Of a stretch of DNA of 64,000 bases, positions 1-8,307 are shown piece by piece. The DNA is taken from contig NC_019962.1 in assembly GCF_000230735.2 (NCBI RefSeq), forward strand, positions 620,001-684,000, in the 5' to 3' direction. Within the stretch, counting starts at the first letter, position 1; every line of letters starts with the position of its first letter. The DNA comes from Natrinema pellirubrum DSM 15624 (GTDB taxonomy: Archaea > Halobacteriota > Halobacteria > Halobacteriales > Natrialbaceae). Both the position numbers and the translations under genes were made by a program. The notes below the pieces were generated by a model. The model did no database searches. It was not told where the DNA came from and saw only the letters and a program-made list of their open reading frames with translations.

Positions 1-162
1 TGCAAGGAAGAGCGTGACGCCGACAGCACCGAGCCACCCGGCCGGAACCAGCGTCGAGACTGCGCCCCGCTCGCCACCGACGACGAACAGTCCGGCCAAC
101 AACAGGGTCGCGACGCCGCCGCCGGTGAACCCGCGGCGGACGACGGTCTTCAATCGATTCAT
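1..162 (-). CDS. Small membrane protein, N-terminal part only
   Basis: A minus-strand frame opens with an ATG at 162 and stays open for 54 codons to the window edge, so the C-terminus is missing. The first ten residues are basic (two arginine pairs and a lysine), followed by a glycine- and leucine-rich hydrophobic stretch at about residues 13-28 and a second one starting at about residue 36. That is the pattern of a small two-helix or multi-helix membrane protein. It lies 100 nt beyond the 3' end of uvrA on the same strand. I do not recognise the family and infer only membrane location. Confidence 0.5.
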   Translation of the reverse strand, partial: MNRLKTVVRRGFTGGGVATLLLAGLFVVGGERGAVSTLVPAGWLGAVGVTLFLA

Positions 163-262
163 CGCTCGAGCGGTTCCGACGGAACGCAGTTATACTGTTC
201 GCTGTCGAGTGCCGAGCGAGCGGTCCTCGTGTCGACCCGGTGGCCGATACCGCTCGTCGCCG

Positions 263-3226
263 TCAATCGTCGTCCATCGGCGCGGTCACGGGCTCGACCC
301 GCTCGCCGCGGGGGCCCTCGAGGTCGATCTTCGGCAGGAGATCGCGCAGATAGCGCCCGGTGTGGGAGTCGTCTAGACGCGCGACTTCCTCGGGGGTTCC
401 GGTCGCGACGATCTCGCCGCCGTTCTCGCCGCCCTCGGGGCCGAGGTCGATGATGTGGTCGGCGTTTTTCACGAGGTCGAGTTCGTGTTCGATGACGACG
501 ACGGTGTTGCCGTCATCGGTCAGTCGGTGGAGGACATCGATGAGCTTGCGCTCGTCCTCGCTGTGGAGTCCGGTCGTGGGTTCGTCGAGCAGGTACAGCG
601 TCTCGCCCGAGTCTTTCTTCCCCAACTCCTCCGCCAGCTTGATCCGCTGGGCCTCACCACCGGAGAGCGTCGTCGATGGCTGGCCGAGTTTCATGTAGTC
701 CAGCCCGACGTCTTTCAGCAGCTTCAGCCGGCGGCGGATCCGGCTCGAGGACTCGAAGAAGTCGTAGGCCTCTTCGACGGACAGCTCGAGGACGTCGGCG
801 ATCGTCTTCCCCTTGTAGGTCACGTCGAGCGTGGCGTCGTTGTACCGTGCGCCGTCACACTCCTCGCAGGGGACGTGGACGTCCGAGAGGAAGTTCATCT
901 CGATTTTGACGGTTCCCTGCCCGCCACACTCCTCACAGCGGCCGCCCTTGACGTTGAAGGAGAACCGCCCCTTCTCGTAGCCGCGCTGTTTCGACAGCTT
1001 CGTCTGGGCGAACAGCTCGCGGATGTAGTCGAAGACGCCGGTGTAGGTTGCCGGGTTCGACCGGGGCGTGCGGCCGATCGGCGACTGGTCGATCAGTCGG
1101 ACCGTCTCGATCTGATCGAGGCCCTCGAGACTGTCGTGGTCGCCCGGGATCACGCTCGTGTTGTCGTTCATCTGGCGGGCCAGCCCTTTGTAGAGGACCT
1201 CGTGCATGAGCGTGGATTTGCCCGAGCCCGAGACGCCCGTAATTGCAGTAAAGCAGCCCAGCGGGATGTCGACGTCGAGGTCCGTCAGGTTGTGCTGGCG
1301 CGCCCCGAGGACGGTCAGCGCGCCGTCGGGATCGCGTCGCTCGTCGGGCACCGGGATCTGCTTGCGGCCCGAGAGGTAATCGCCGGTGATCGATTCCTCG
1401 GTCGCTTTGACCTCCTCGACGGTGCCGTTGGCGACGACCTCGCCGCCGCGCTTGCCGGGGCCGGGCCCCATGTCGATGACGTTGTCCGCCCGCCGCATCG
1501 TCTCCTCGTCGTGTTCGACGACCAGCAGGGTGTTCCCGAGGTCGCGCAGTTCCTCGAGCGTATCGAGCAGGCGGTCGTTGTCCCGCTGGTGGAGCCCGAT
1601 CGAGGGCTCGTCGAGGACGTACAACACGCCCACGAGGCCGGAGCCGATCTGGGTCGCGAGTCGGATGCGCTGGCTCTCCCCGCCCGACAGGGTGGCCGCC
1701 TCCCGATCGAGCGTGAGGTACTCGAGGCCGACCTCGACCATGAAGCTCAGTCGCGCGCGGATCTCCTTTAAGATCTCCTCGGCGATGACCTTCTCGCGTT
1801 CAGTGAGGTCGGCTTCCATCGACTCGAAGTGATCGAGGGCGTCCCCGATGCTCATCGCGTTGATCTCCGTGATTGCGGTGTCGTCGACCAACACGGCGCG
1901 GCTGGCTGGCTTGAGCCGCGTACCGTCACAGGCCGGACACTCCGTGACCGACATGTAGTCCTCGATGTGGTCCCGCGTCGAGTCGGAGTCGGTCTCGATG
2001 TAGCGGCGCTCGAGGTTCGGGATGACCCCTTCGAAGCGCTTTTGCTTCCGGCGGGTGCCGTTCTTGGTGCTTCGCTTGAAGACGACTTCGCCGTCCGTCC
2101 CGTAGAGGAACGCCTGCCGGACGTCCTCGTCGAGGTCCTCGAACGGCGTCGACAGGGAGACGCCGAAGTGTTCGGCGACGGCGTCGAGCCGGGTCTGGTA
2201 GTACGACCGGTTGTAGCTCCAGGCCTCGAAGACGTGCTTGAGCGGCTTGGACTCGTCTTGGACGACGAGGCCCTCGTCGACCTCCTTGGTCTCGCCCAGC
2301 CCTTCACACTCGGGACACGCGCCGTGGGGCGAGTTGAACGAGAACGAACGCGTCTCGATCTCGGGGACGTCGATCCCGCAGTGGGTGCAGGCGAGGTCCT
2401 TCGAGAACTCGACGACGAAGCGGTCGTCCTCCTCGCGTTCCTCACCCAGCGCGCCGGTCCGGCGGGCTTCTTCGCCGAGGTCGGCGGCGACCGCCTCGGA
2501 TGCGTCCGGGAGGATGACCTTCAGGACGCCCTCGGCCTCGGCAAGCGCCGTCTCGACGCTGTCGATGATCCGCGGTCGGGTCTCGGTGCTGACCTTCACG
2601 CGGTCGACGATCACGTCGACGGTGTGATCGAAGTTCTCGTCGAGATCGGGGTCGTCCATCGTGAGATCGTACTCCTCCCCGTCGATCTCGACGCGGGCAT
2701 AGCCCTCCGAGACGAGTTCCTCGAAGAGGTCCTCGAAGGCACCCTTCTGGTCGCGGACGACCGGTGCCGCGAGCTTGGCCTTGGTCCCCTCGGGCAACTC
2801 GAGGATGCGCTCGACCATGTTTTGCGCACTCTGCTCGCCGACTTCGCGGCCACAGTCGGGACAGTGGGGCGTGCCGACGCGTGCGTAGAGGAGCCGGAGA
2901 TAGTCGTGGAGTTCCGTGACCGTCCCGACCGTCGAACGGGGGTTGTTCGCGGCGTTTTTCTGGTCGATCGAGATCGCCGGAGAGAGTCCCTCGACGGTCT
3001 CGACCTGTGGCTTGTCCATCTGGCCCAGGAAGTTCCGGGCGTAGGCCGAGAGGCTCTCGATGTACCGCCGTTGCCCTTCGGCGTAGACCGTCTCGAACGC
3101 CAGCGAGGACTTTCCCGACCCCGAGAGGCCGGTGACGACGGTAAACTCCTCACGGGGGATCGTCACGTCGATGTCCTTGAGGTTGTGTTCTTCCGCACCG
3201 CGGACGTCGATGGTGTCCTTGCTCAT
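263..3226 (-). CDS. uvrA: Excinuclease ABC subunit A
   Basis: UvrA is the DNA damage-recognition ATPase of UvrABC nucleotide excision repair and loads UvrB at lesions. The 987-residue product has the usual full length. Seen in the sequence: Walker [10 protein letters not shown] at residues 33-41 and a second [10 protein letters not shown] in the C-terminal half, two ABC signatures [12 protein letters not shown] and [12 protein letters not shown], and two CxxC-type zinc modules (beginning CTHCG and CEECGG). I chose the ATG at 3226, which opens [17 protein letters not shown] as in other UvrA proteins; the frame stays open 25 codons further upstream without family-like sequence. The gene stands alone here, with no uvrB or uvrC nearby. 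Many archaea lack UvrABC, but haloarchaea commonly carry it, presumably acquired from bacteria. Confidence 0.97.
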   Translation of the reverse strand: MSKDTIDVRGAEEHNLKDIDVTIPREEFTVVTGLSGSGKSSLAFETVYAEGQRRYIESLSAYARNFLGQMDKPQVETVEGLSPAISIDQKNAANNPRSTVGTVTELHDYLRLLYARVGTPHCPDCGREVGEQSAQNMVERILELPEGTKAKLAAPVVRDQKGAFEDLFEELVSEGYARVEIDGEEYDLTMDDPDLDENFDHTVDVIVDRVKVSTETRPRIIDSVETALAEAEGVLKVILPDASEAVAADLGEEARRTGALGEEREEDDRFVVEFSKDLACTHCGIDVPEIETRSFSFNSPHGACPECEGLGETKEVDEGLVVQDESKPLKHVFEAWSYNRSYYQTRLDAVAEHFGVSLSTPFEDLDEDVRQAFLYGTDGEVVFKRSTKNGTRRKQKRFEGVIPNLERRYIETDSDSTRDHIEDYMSVTECPACDGTRLKPASRAVLVDDTAITEINAMSIGDALDHFESMEADLTEREKVIAEEILKEIRARLSFMVEVGLEYLTLDREAATLSGGESQRIRLATQIGSGLVGVLYVLDEPSIGLHQRDNDRLLDTLEELRDLGNTLLVVEHDEETMRRADNVIDMGPGPGKRGGEVVANGTVEEVKATEESITGDYLSGRKQIPVPDERRDPDGALTVLGARQHNLTDLDVDIPLGCFTAITGVSGSGKSTLMHEVLYKGLARQMNDNTSVIPGDHDSLEGLDQIETVRLIDQSPIGRTPRSNPATYTGVFDYIRELFAQTKLSKQRGYEKGRFSFNVKGGRCEECGGQGTVKIEMNFLSDVHVPCEECDGARYNDATLDVTYKGKTIADVLELSVEEAYDFFESSSRIRRRLKLLKDVGLDYMKLGQPSTTLSGGEAQRIKLAEELGKKDSGETLYLLDEPTTGLHSEDERKLIDVLHRLTDDGNTVVVIEHELDLVKNADHIIDLGPEGGENGGEIVATGTPEEVARLDDSHTGRYLRDLLPKIDLEGPRGERVEPVTAPMDDD

Positions 3227-3580
3227 CGTTCGCTCGAGAATCGGGACTGTTCGGGTCGGCGATACGGTGTCGAATTCATTGTACTGAGTCAGTGGCCGCA
3301 AGAACTTAACGAGTCTGAAAGCCCAATGCCGTGGTGTGTGTTGACATTCGAGATCGGGCCGTGAGGTCGCCCCCTCGAACCGAACGGCCGTCCGACGGCC
3401 GCGGGTCGGGGCTTTCGCCCGTCTTTATGCTTCCGGGGTCGAAACGGGACGTATGGACGAGATCGATCTCGAGGAACTCGCGGCCTCGCTGACGCTGCGC
3501 GAGGAGAACCAGGCGATCAAGAGCTACCAGAACACGGTCGCGGTCGCCTGCCCGGCCTGTGACGAGCAGTTCGACGACCT

Positions 3581-3590
3581 CGTCGTCTGC
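3581..3590. repeat. Target-site duplication, left copy (CGTCGTCTGC)
   Basis: A perfect 10-bp match to 5216-5225. Deleting one copy plus the element restores the reading frame of the disrupted 77-residue gene, which confirms the boundaries. Confidence 0.93.
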
Positions 3591-3607
3591 CATCTGTTCT
3601 AGTTTAG
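3591..3607 (+). repeat. Left terminal inverted repeat of the IS4-type element
   Basis: Seventeen bases matching the complement of 5199-5215 at 16 of 17 positions, the mismatch being at position 5. It directly abuts the 10-bp target duplication at 3581-3590. Confidence 0.93.
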
Positions 3608-3722
3608 TGACGGAGTGAAGCAGGATCTCAGCGGAGACTATACCGAATTGAGGCGGATTAGCTCAGGAGACTGGGTTCGCTGGAGCAGGCAGTCGCTGAT
3701 TTGTTGTGTGATACCTTCGAGG

Positions 3723-3825
3723 CGGCGCACTCACAGCCGTGAGTGCGTCGCCGTTCCAGCGCTGCCGCTATCGACACAGGTGCTTCCCCGGTCGTCAGGC
3801 GAGTTCGTTACCAGAACTCGCCTGA
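3723..3825. terminator. Two strong hairpins at the transposase 3' end
   Basis: The first hairpin spans 3723-3750, pairing 12 positions (one G-T) around an AGCC loop. The second spans 3795-3825, a perfect 12-bp stem TCAGGCGAGTTC with a 7-nt loop that contains the transposase stop codon (3808-3810). They probably end transposase transcription or shield the element from outside transcripts; no long T run follows. Confidence 0.5.
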
Positions 3826-5142
3826 CTCAACCTGCTCACGTAACCGCGGTCGATGCGGATTTGGATCACGTGAAGCCCACAGCAACAACTCATCTAAATC
3901 CGGAAGTTCGTACCCTAAATCGAGCATCACGTACAACTGAATCAGGTGTGAATGGCGTTCGACAGCGTGAGAACATCGTCGACGAGGAAGTTGCGGCGAC
4001 GACGCTGTGGCGTCGTCGGCGCTTTCCCGTTGTTTCACGTCCAGTTTCCGGAGTTCATCGACGATAACACGGCTCATCAGCAGTGAGATTGCGGCCATGA
4101 TGACCAGAGCTTCGATGATGTACGGATCGGTCGTGTTGATTTCGTCAAGTCCGAAGCGTGATTTCAGTTCTTTGAACAATAATTCTATTTCCCAGCGCGC
4201 CCGATAGAGCTGTGCGATATCGGGCGCACTATAGTCGTCTTTCGAGAGATTTGTCAAATAGAGATGGTACTCTTCAGTATCCTCGTTCCAAACACCGACC
4301 AGTCGGAACGTTCGGGTCGTGCTGGTGCACGACCCTCGCTTTCGCTCGAACGAGAGGGTGATGCGAACATCGATTTCCTGTCGCTGCAGGTCGTCAAGGA
4401 CGTCCTGCAGCGACTCTCCTTCGAGCGGGATACTGTTCCCCCGCCACGTCCGGAGCTCTTCGACGATCTCGAAGTTTGCGTCGTCTTTCACACGGGAGAC
4501 GAACCAGCCGTTATTCTGGTCGATGCGGTCGAACAACCAGAAGTCGTAGAAACCGAGATCGAGCAAGACAAGTGCGCCAGCTACCCACTCGCCGGTGGGT
4601 AGCTGGCTCCGTTCTTGGGTTTTAGCGTCAGTTGTTCGGTACCGTGTTGGAAGGCCAGTTGAGAGTGATTCTGTTAGGTGAAGTTTCAGACCGGCCTGAT
4701 CGTCACCGGTCGCAGCGTACACATCCGCGGCGTCTTGATAGAGAGAAACAATGCTCCCATCGGCAATGAGGACGTCTCGAAAGCGTTCGAGACGTCCGCT
4801 AAGGTCGGCATTTCTGGTATCGAGATTCTCGATGGCATCATCGAGAATCTCTCGAAGGAGTGCAACGAACGGTGGAGAGAACCACCCGTGGAAGGTTGCA
4901 TAGGAGAGTTCATCGCAGTCGGACATTTCGACGAATCGTTCGAGAAAAGCCTGTACAGATCGGTCTGACCCAGCAGCGAAGCCAAGTGAAAGCGTGTAGA
5001 ACAGCGCAACAGCGTCGAATTTCCGTTCACGCTCGACGAGATTCGTTGCGCGAGCGCGCTCGCGCAACTCATCGGAGGGAAACGCTCTTTGAATCCGATC
5101 AACAATCACTGAATCCGGTGGGGAGTAAGTCACACTATCCAC
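3808..5142 (-). CDS. IS4-family transposase (ISH8 group)
   Basis: This 444-residue DDE transposase catalyses excision and insertion of the surrounding element. The IS4 signature Y-x2-R-x3-E-x6-K is exact in YRARWEIELLFKELK near residue 325 and supplies the catalytic glutamate. The length suits ISH8-type enzymes. The start is a GTG at 5142; an in-frame GTG lies three codons downstream, so the first residues are uncertain. The reading frame is uninterrupted and enzymatic activity is plausible. Its base composition looks less GC-biased than the neighbouring chromosomal genes. It interrupts a 77-residue chromosomal gene lying on the opposite strand. Confidence 0.93.
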   Translation of the reverse strand: MDSVTYSPPDSVIVDRIQRAFPSDELRERARATNLVERERKFDAVALFYTLSLGFAAGSDRSVQAFLERFVEMSDCDELSYATFHGWFSPPFVALLREILDDAIENLDTRNADLSGRLERFRDVLIADGSIVSLYQDAADVYAATGDDQAGLKLHLTESLSTGLPTRYRTTDAKTQERSQLPTGEWVAGALVLLDLGFYDFWLFDRIDQNNGWFVSRVKDDANFEIVEELRTWRGNSIPLEGESLQDVLDDLQRQEIDVRITLSFERKRGSCTSTTRTFRLVGVWNEDTEEYHLYLTNLSKDDYSAPDIAQLYRARWEIELLFKELKSRFGLDEINTTDPYIIEALVIMAAISLLMSRVIVDELRKLDVKQRESADDATASSPQLPRRRCSHAVERHSHLIQLYVMLDLGYELPDLDELLLWASRDPNPHRPRLREQVESGEFW

Positions 5143-5198
5143 CGGATTTCTCTGACTGGTAGTTACAACGATATCTAATCAGACGACGGTACACTCTG

Positions 5199-5215
5199 CT
5201 AAACTAGAACGGATG
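5199..5215 (-). repeat. Right terminal inverted repeat of the IS4-type element
   Basis: Read on the minus strand this is CATCCGTTCTAGTTTAG, matching the left end at 16 of 17 positions. It is followed immediately by the second copy of the target duplication (5216-5225). Confidence 0.93.
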
Positions 5216-5396
5216 CGTCGTCTGCAAGGAGAACCCGACGAGCCTGAACCTCTCGAAACAGCTTGATCTCTGTGTCGGGTCGGCCGACGGCAAGGGCGTC
5301 ATCTTCACGCACAAAAAATAGCGATCCGGCACCGTCGACCGCTCCGTCGTCGCTCGAGTTGGGGCCGCCGTTCAGACGCTCTACTGGAAGTCATTG

Positions 5397-5431
5397 CCGG
5401 TGGGACCGCAGGACGGCCGTGGTCCCACCGG
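5397..5431. terminator. 11-bp-stem hairpin between convergent genes
   Basis: CCGGTGGGACC at 5397-5407 pairs perfectly with 5421-5431 across a 13-nt loop. It lies between the 3' end of the disrupted plus-strand gene (5321) and the 3' end of the minus-strand zinc-ribbon gene (5454), a placement that fits a bidirectional terminator. There is no T tract. Confidence 0.45.
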
Positions 5432-5453
5432 GAAATCGTTACAGTAAACCGTA

Positions 5454-5723
5454 TCAGGCCGAGGGCAGATCGCGATTCCACCCGGGGTCGTGGCCGGTCT
5501 GCTCGATGAGATCGGACCGACACGCCGGACAGTAGTCGGGGGTGGCGGATTTGCCTCGAGGGACGTACACCGCGTTGCCGCATTCCACGCACGCGTCCGC
5601 GACGATGGTTACACAGTCCGCACAGACGTTGAAGTCGTCGACCGTGAGGTCGCGCAGGGGTTCGAGTTGTTTATCCAGGAGATACTCGTCGATGACCGCC
5701 TGACAGCTGTGACACGGTTTCAT
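5454..5723 (-). CDS. Small zinc-ribbon protein
   Basis: An 89-residue soluble acidic protein with four CxxC pairs: CHSC at residues 4-7, CADC near 34, CVEC near 45 and CPAC near 66. This suggests two zinc-binding knuckles. Proteins of this size and layout are conserved in haloarchaea as uncharacterised DUF families. It begins with MKPCHSCQAVIDEY; the start is supported by the first CxxC lying right at the N-terminus. It is convergent with the IS-disrupted zinc-finger gene, which is also cysteine-rich. A role in nucleic-acid or protein binding is possible but not shown. Confidence 0.75.
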   Translation of the reverse strand: MKPCHSCQAVIDEYLLDKQLEPLRDLTVDDFNVCADCVTIVADACVECGNAVYVPRGKSATPDYCPACRSDLIEQTGHDPGWNRDLPSA

Positions 5724-5927
5724 AGCGATGCTTGTAGGCCCATGTTACCATGGCGTAAATACTTGTCTCCGTGAGCGACGGCCACACCGTCGCGCCCGCT
5801 CTCTCGGGACGGCCGCGTCGCTGGTATACGGACGAGTACGCCGGACTAACGCCCGATTCCGACGGCGAGCCGTGACGGCGGGTCTTTCGGAAGTGTTATC
5901 CCCGAGTCGGGACTACGAGTGGTTGTA

Positions 5928-6134
5928 ATGGCAAACGGTAAGGTTGACTTCTTCAACGACACGGGCGGCTACGGTTTTATTTCGACTGACAGCGACGAAG
6001 TAGACGATGACGAGGACGTGTTCTTCCACATGGAAGACGTCGGCGGTCCGGACCTCGAGGAGGGTCAGGAAGTCGAGTTCGACATCGAATCATCCCCCAA
6101 GGGACCCCGCGCGACGAACCTCGTCCGCAAGTAA
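5928..6134 (+). CDS. cspA: Cold-shock domain protein
   Basis: A 68-residue single cold-shock domain (OB fold) that binds single-stranded RNA and DNA and acts as an RNA chaperone. RNP1-like GGYGFIS is at residues 12-18 and the RNP2-like VFFHM at about 31-35. The start is the ATG at 5928, giving MANGKVDFFND as in other haloarchaeal CspA proteins; a GTG three codons upstream is in frame but less likely. A TTAT-containing AT-rich patch lies about 30 nt upstream. A hairpin followed by six Ts comes after the stop codon, so the gene is probably transcribed alone. Confidence 0.95.
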   Translation: MANGKVDFFNDTGGYGFISTDSDEVDDDEDVFFHMEDVGGPDLEEGQEVEFDIESSPKGPRATNLVRK

Positions 6135-6156
6135 TAACGACCGCCCGCTGTCGCTC

Positions 6157-6184
6157 ATCGCGACGAACGGCGATCGCGTTTTTT
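6157..6184 (+). terminator. Hairpin plus T6 downstream of cspA
   Basis: ATCGC (6157-6161) pairs with GCGAT (6170-6174), and CGCG plus six Ts (6179-6184) follow, 23 nt after the cspA stop codon. Short oligo-T runs are the usual archaeal termination signal. Confidence 0.5.
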
Positions 6185-6227
6185 CACAGCGCTACATGCG
6201 ATAGCAGTCGCTGAAACGATTTACACA

Positions 6228-6254
6228 CTGATCGCACTGCTGTCGTGCGATCAG
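6228..6254. terminator. Perfect 10-bp hairpin between cspA and the usp gene
   Basis: CTGATCGCAC at 6228-6237 pairs perfectly with GTGCGATCAG at 6245-6254 over a 7-nt loop. It lies in the 247-bp spacer between convergent cspA and the minus-strand usp gene, so it may terminate the long potassium operon. The rest of the spacer holds no convincing gene. Confidence 0.35.
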
Positions 6255-6381
6255 GTATGCAATGACATCCAGCGGCTACTATACCGCCACCGCCCGTTCC
6301 GGGCAGAGTCCCTCCGTCTCCCAACGGCTTGCTCTCCGCTCTCTCCCCTACGGGTCGGTCGACGCTTCGGAGAGGCCGCCG

Positions 6382-7521
6382 TCAGTTTACGGACTCGCGC
6401 TCGTCTCCGCTCGCTTCGATACCCCGCTTCCACCGGTAGTAGAGCGACCGCGTGGTTCGATCGGCGTCTCGAGCCATGAGAACAGTTGTCCCGTTCAGTT
6501 CCGAAAGCGTCTGCTGAACTGATTCGAAGACCAACTGTTCCAATCGGGATTGCTGCTCCGGGGCCCCTATCGATGTCAGATCGTGTGTCTTCGCTTCCCG
6601 TACGATCTCGTCGGCCGTCTCGGGGGCCTCTCTGAGTTCCACTTCGGACGTCACGTCGGGGCCAAGGACGTATTCGGCGAATTTCAGTATCTCTGTCCCC
6701 TCAGCCGCCGTCTGGGTGGGTGCATCAGGGGGAATCACGTGGAGGACGGTGACTGACGCATCGACAGCGCGTGCCAGCGCGCGTGCTGCTTCCGCAGCGA
6801 GGGCGGCGTGTGGACCCCCTCCGACGGGCAACAGTATCGAATCGATCGGCTTCGCTTCGGATTCCGCGATCGAAGCGACAGTGTGGTCCTCGACGTCCGG
6901 GACGTACAGCGGGGTCTCTTCTCCTCGCACGCTCGGCGTTTCGACGAACACGTCACACTCGGCGTCAGTCAGGATCGAATCAATCGTTCCCACGCTGCGT
7001 CGCCCGTCCTCACCGAACCCGGTGTCCCGGAGCAACAGAACCGCCGTCTCCCTCCCGTCATCGATGACGTCACGAATCCCGTCCGTGGTGTCGCTCACGA
7101 CCCGAACGATTGGCCGAACCGGGACGCTCGGCTCGAGGTCTCGAGTCCGCTCAGCTATTCGGGCGACGTGCTTGCGTCGCTTTTCGACGGTCTCAGGTAC
7201 TTCCGCGTCGGAGTTGGCCGATCGTTCCCGTCGGAGATACCGTCGAACCGTCTCGAGTGACGCGTCGTTCGGCACGGTCTCGAGGCCGAGCAACAGTACC
7301 CGGCCGTCGTTGTCCGCTGCGAGTGCAACTGCTGTCCGGAGGAACGGCCGGACGTTGCTCTGCGCCTCGGTATCGAGCAATACGTCGGTCACGGGGACGA
7401 CGACGGTATACTCCGGCGTCCGGATGAGCGGTCCGCTACGGAGGGACGAATCCACATCCGAATCGACGGACCGGCGTGGGACGGTGATGCGAACGGCCGT
7501 TCGTTCGGAACCGTCGACCAT
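6382..7521 (-). CDS. Two-domain universal stress protein, last gene of the Trk cluster
   Basis: A 379-residue cytoplasmic protein with two UspA-like halves, about residues 38-190 (TVVVPVTDVLLD...) and 225-350 (DSILLPVGGGPHAAL...). Neither half keeps the ATP-binding G-x2-G-x9-G-S/T motif intact, so nucleotide binding may have been lost. The ATG at 7521 lies 2 nt from the stop of the upstream trkA-type gene (7524), so the two are almost certainly co-transcribed. UspA domains are known to partner with transporters, including cation and amino-acid carriers. Regulation of TrkH-mediated potassium uptake is the natural inference but is not shown by the sequence. Confidence 0.8.
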   Translation of the reverse strand: MVDGSERTAVRITVPRRSVDSDVDSSLRSGPLIRTPEYTVVVPVTDVLLDTEAQSNVRPFLRTAVALAADNDGRVLLLGLETVPNDASLETVRRYLRRERSANSDAEVPETVEKRRKHVARIAERTRDLEPSVPVRPIVRVVSDTTDGIRDVIDDGRETAVLLLRDTGFGEDGRRSVGTIDSILTDAECDVFVETPSVRGEETPLYVPDVEDHTVASIAESEAKPIDSILLPVGGGPHAALAAEAARALARAVDASVTVLHVIPPDAPTQTAAEGTEILKFAEYVLGPDVTSEVELREAPETADEIVREAKTHDLTSIGAPEQQSRLEQLVFESVQQTLSELNGTTVLMARDADRTTRSLYYRWKRGIEASGDERESVN

Positions 7522-7523
7522 GG

Positions 7524-8189
7524 TTACGGCCCCGTGAACGCATTCGTGACCCGGTTCGTTGCCCCGTTTCTTGCGAAGATCGTGACAACGTCATCCGCTC
7601 GGATCTCGGTCTCTCCCTGTGGAATGACCAGGTCGTCGTCCCGTACGATCGCCACGATAATCGTCTCTTCGGGCAGCAGACCGTCCCTGTCAGCATCGAT
7701 CAGGCTGCGACCGTCGATCGGCGCGCCCGCATCGACCGTAGCTTCGAAGATTTCCGCTCCACCCGCTATCGGCATAAAGTCCTGGATTGCGGGGTGTTGG
7801 ACCGCCCGATAGAGATACTGACCGTTGAGTCGGTGGGGACTCTCGACGATACTCACACCGAGGTCCTCGAACAGTTCCATATGGGCGGGGTCGTTGATCG
7901 AACTCACGAGCGTCTCAACCCCGTACTGCTTGCCGAACATGGTAATCATGAGATTGACCGAATCACTCTCCGTTGTCGAGATGAGTGCATCCGCCTCTTC
8001 GATGCCGGCTTCGAGCAGGATCTCTTTCGATGCCGCATCTGCATTGAGGACCAGACAGTCGTAGGTCGTACTCACTGCTTCGGCTAGTTCCGTCTCGCGT
8101 TCGATGACGACCACCTCGTGGTCGTCCCGCGTTGCGAGGTCGATGACAGTGTTTCCGGTGCGGCCCGCGCCGATGATGATTACGTACAT
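7524..8189 (-). CDS. trkA: TrkA-type potassium uptake regulator (copy 1)
   Basis: A 221-residue peripheral RCK protein that gates TrkH by binding NAD(H) or another nucleotide. The TrkA-N Rossmann fold starts at the N-terminus with MYVIIIGAGRTGN (GxGxxG) and an acidic residue at the end of strand 2 (VVVIERE); TrkA-C covers about residues 135-218 and includes the PxGxTxIxxxD-type strand pattern near the end. I chose the ATG at 8189 because the Rossmann strand begins there; the frame is open further upstream without family resemblance. It lies 118 nt downstream of trkH and 2 nt upstream of a usp gene on the same strand. Confidence 0.9.
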   Translation of the reverse strand: MYVIIIGAGRTGNTVIDLATRDDHEVVVIERETELAEAVSTTYDCLVLNADAASKEILLEAGIEEADALISTTESDSVNLMITMFGKQYGVETLVSSINDPAHMELFEDLGVSIVESPHRLNGQYLYRAVQHPAIQDFMPIAGGAEIFEATVDAGAPIDGRSLIDADRDGLLPEETIIVAIVRDDDLVIPQGETEIRADDVVTIFARNGATNRVTNAFTGP

Positions 8190-8307
8190 TGTGATGGTGT
8201 CTGACGGCGATAGTCGACGAGCGATACGACCGAGGGATCGCGACCGGTCGGCGGGCCGGGCACGTCGAGGACGGGCGTACTGGATTCGCTCCGGTTGAAC
8301 ATCCATG

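Larger units (their letters stand above)
3591..5215 (-). mobile_element. IS4-family (ISH8-type) insertion sequence, complete
   Basis: The 1625-bp element is bounded by 17-bp terminal inverted repeats differing at one position: CATCTGTTCTAGTTTAG at 3591-3607 and its complement form CATCCGTTCTAGTTTAG at 5199-5215. A perfect 10-bp direct repeat CGTCGTCTGC flanks it (3581-3590 and 5216-5225). Ends starting with CAT and a 10-bp duplication fit what is known of the ISH8 subgroup of IS4. It carries one transposase gene on the minus strand. Both ends, the target duplication and an uninterrupted transposase are present, so the insertion looks recent and possibly active. Confidence 0.93.
3453..5321 (+). 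pseudogene. 77-aa zinc-finger-type gene split by an insertion sequence
   Basis: The 5' part (3453-3590, 46 codons) and 3' part (5226-5321, 31 codons plus TAG) join in frame when the insertion sequence at 3591-5215 and one copy of its 10-bp target repeat are removed. The restored protein has 77 residues, begins MDEIDLEELAAS and carries CPAC, VVC and LC cysteines, suggesting a small metal-binding protein of a haloarchaea-specific family. As it stands, the 5' part reads three codons into the element and stops at 3600-3602, giving a 49-residue product without the C-terminal cysteine. A TATA-like TTTATG at 3425-3430 lies about 25 nt before the ATG, so the promoter is intact. I do not know the function. 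Confidence 0.85.

Noticed and set aside
455-3364. Long plus-strand open frames (438 and 511 codons) opposite uvrA
   Set aside because: They are antisense to a full-length UvrA with complete motifs; GC-rich haloarchaeal coding DNA leaves long open frames on the opposite strand.
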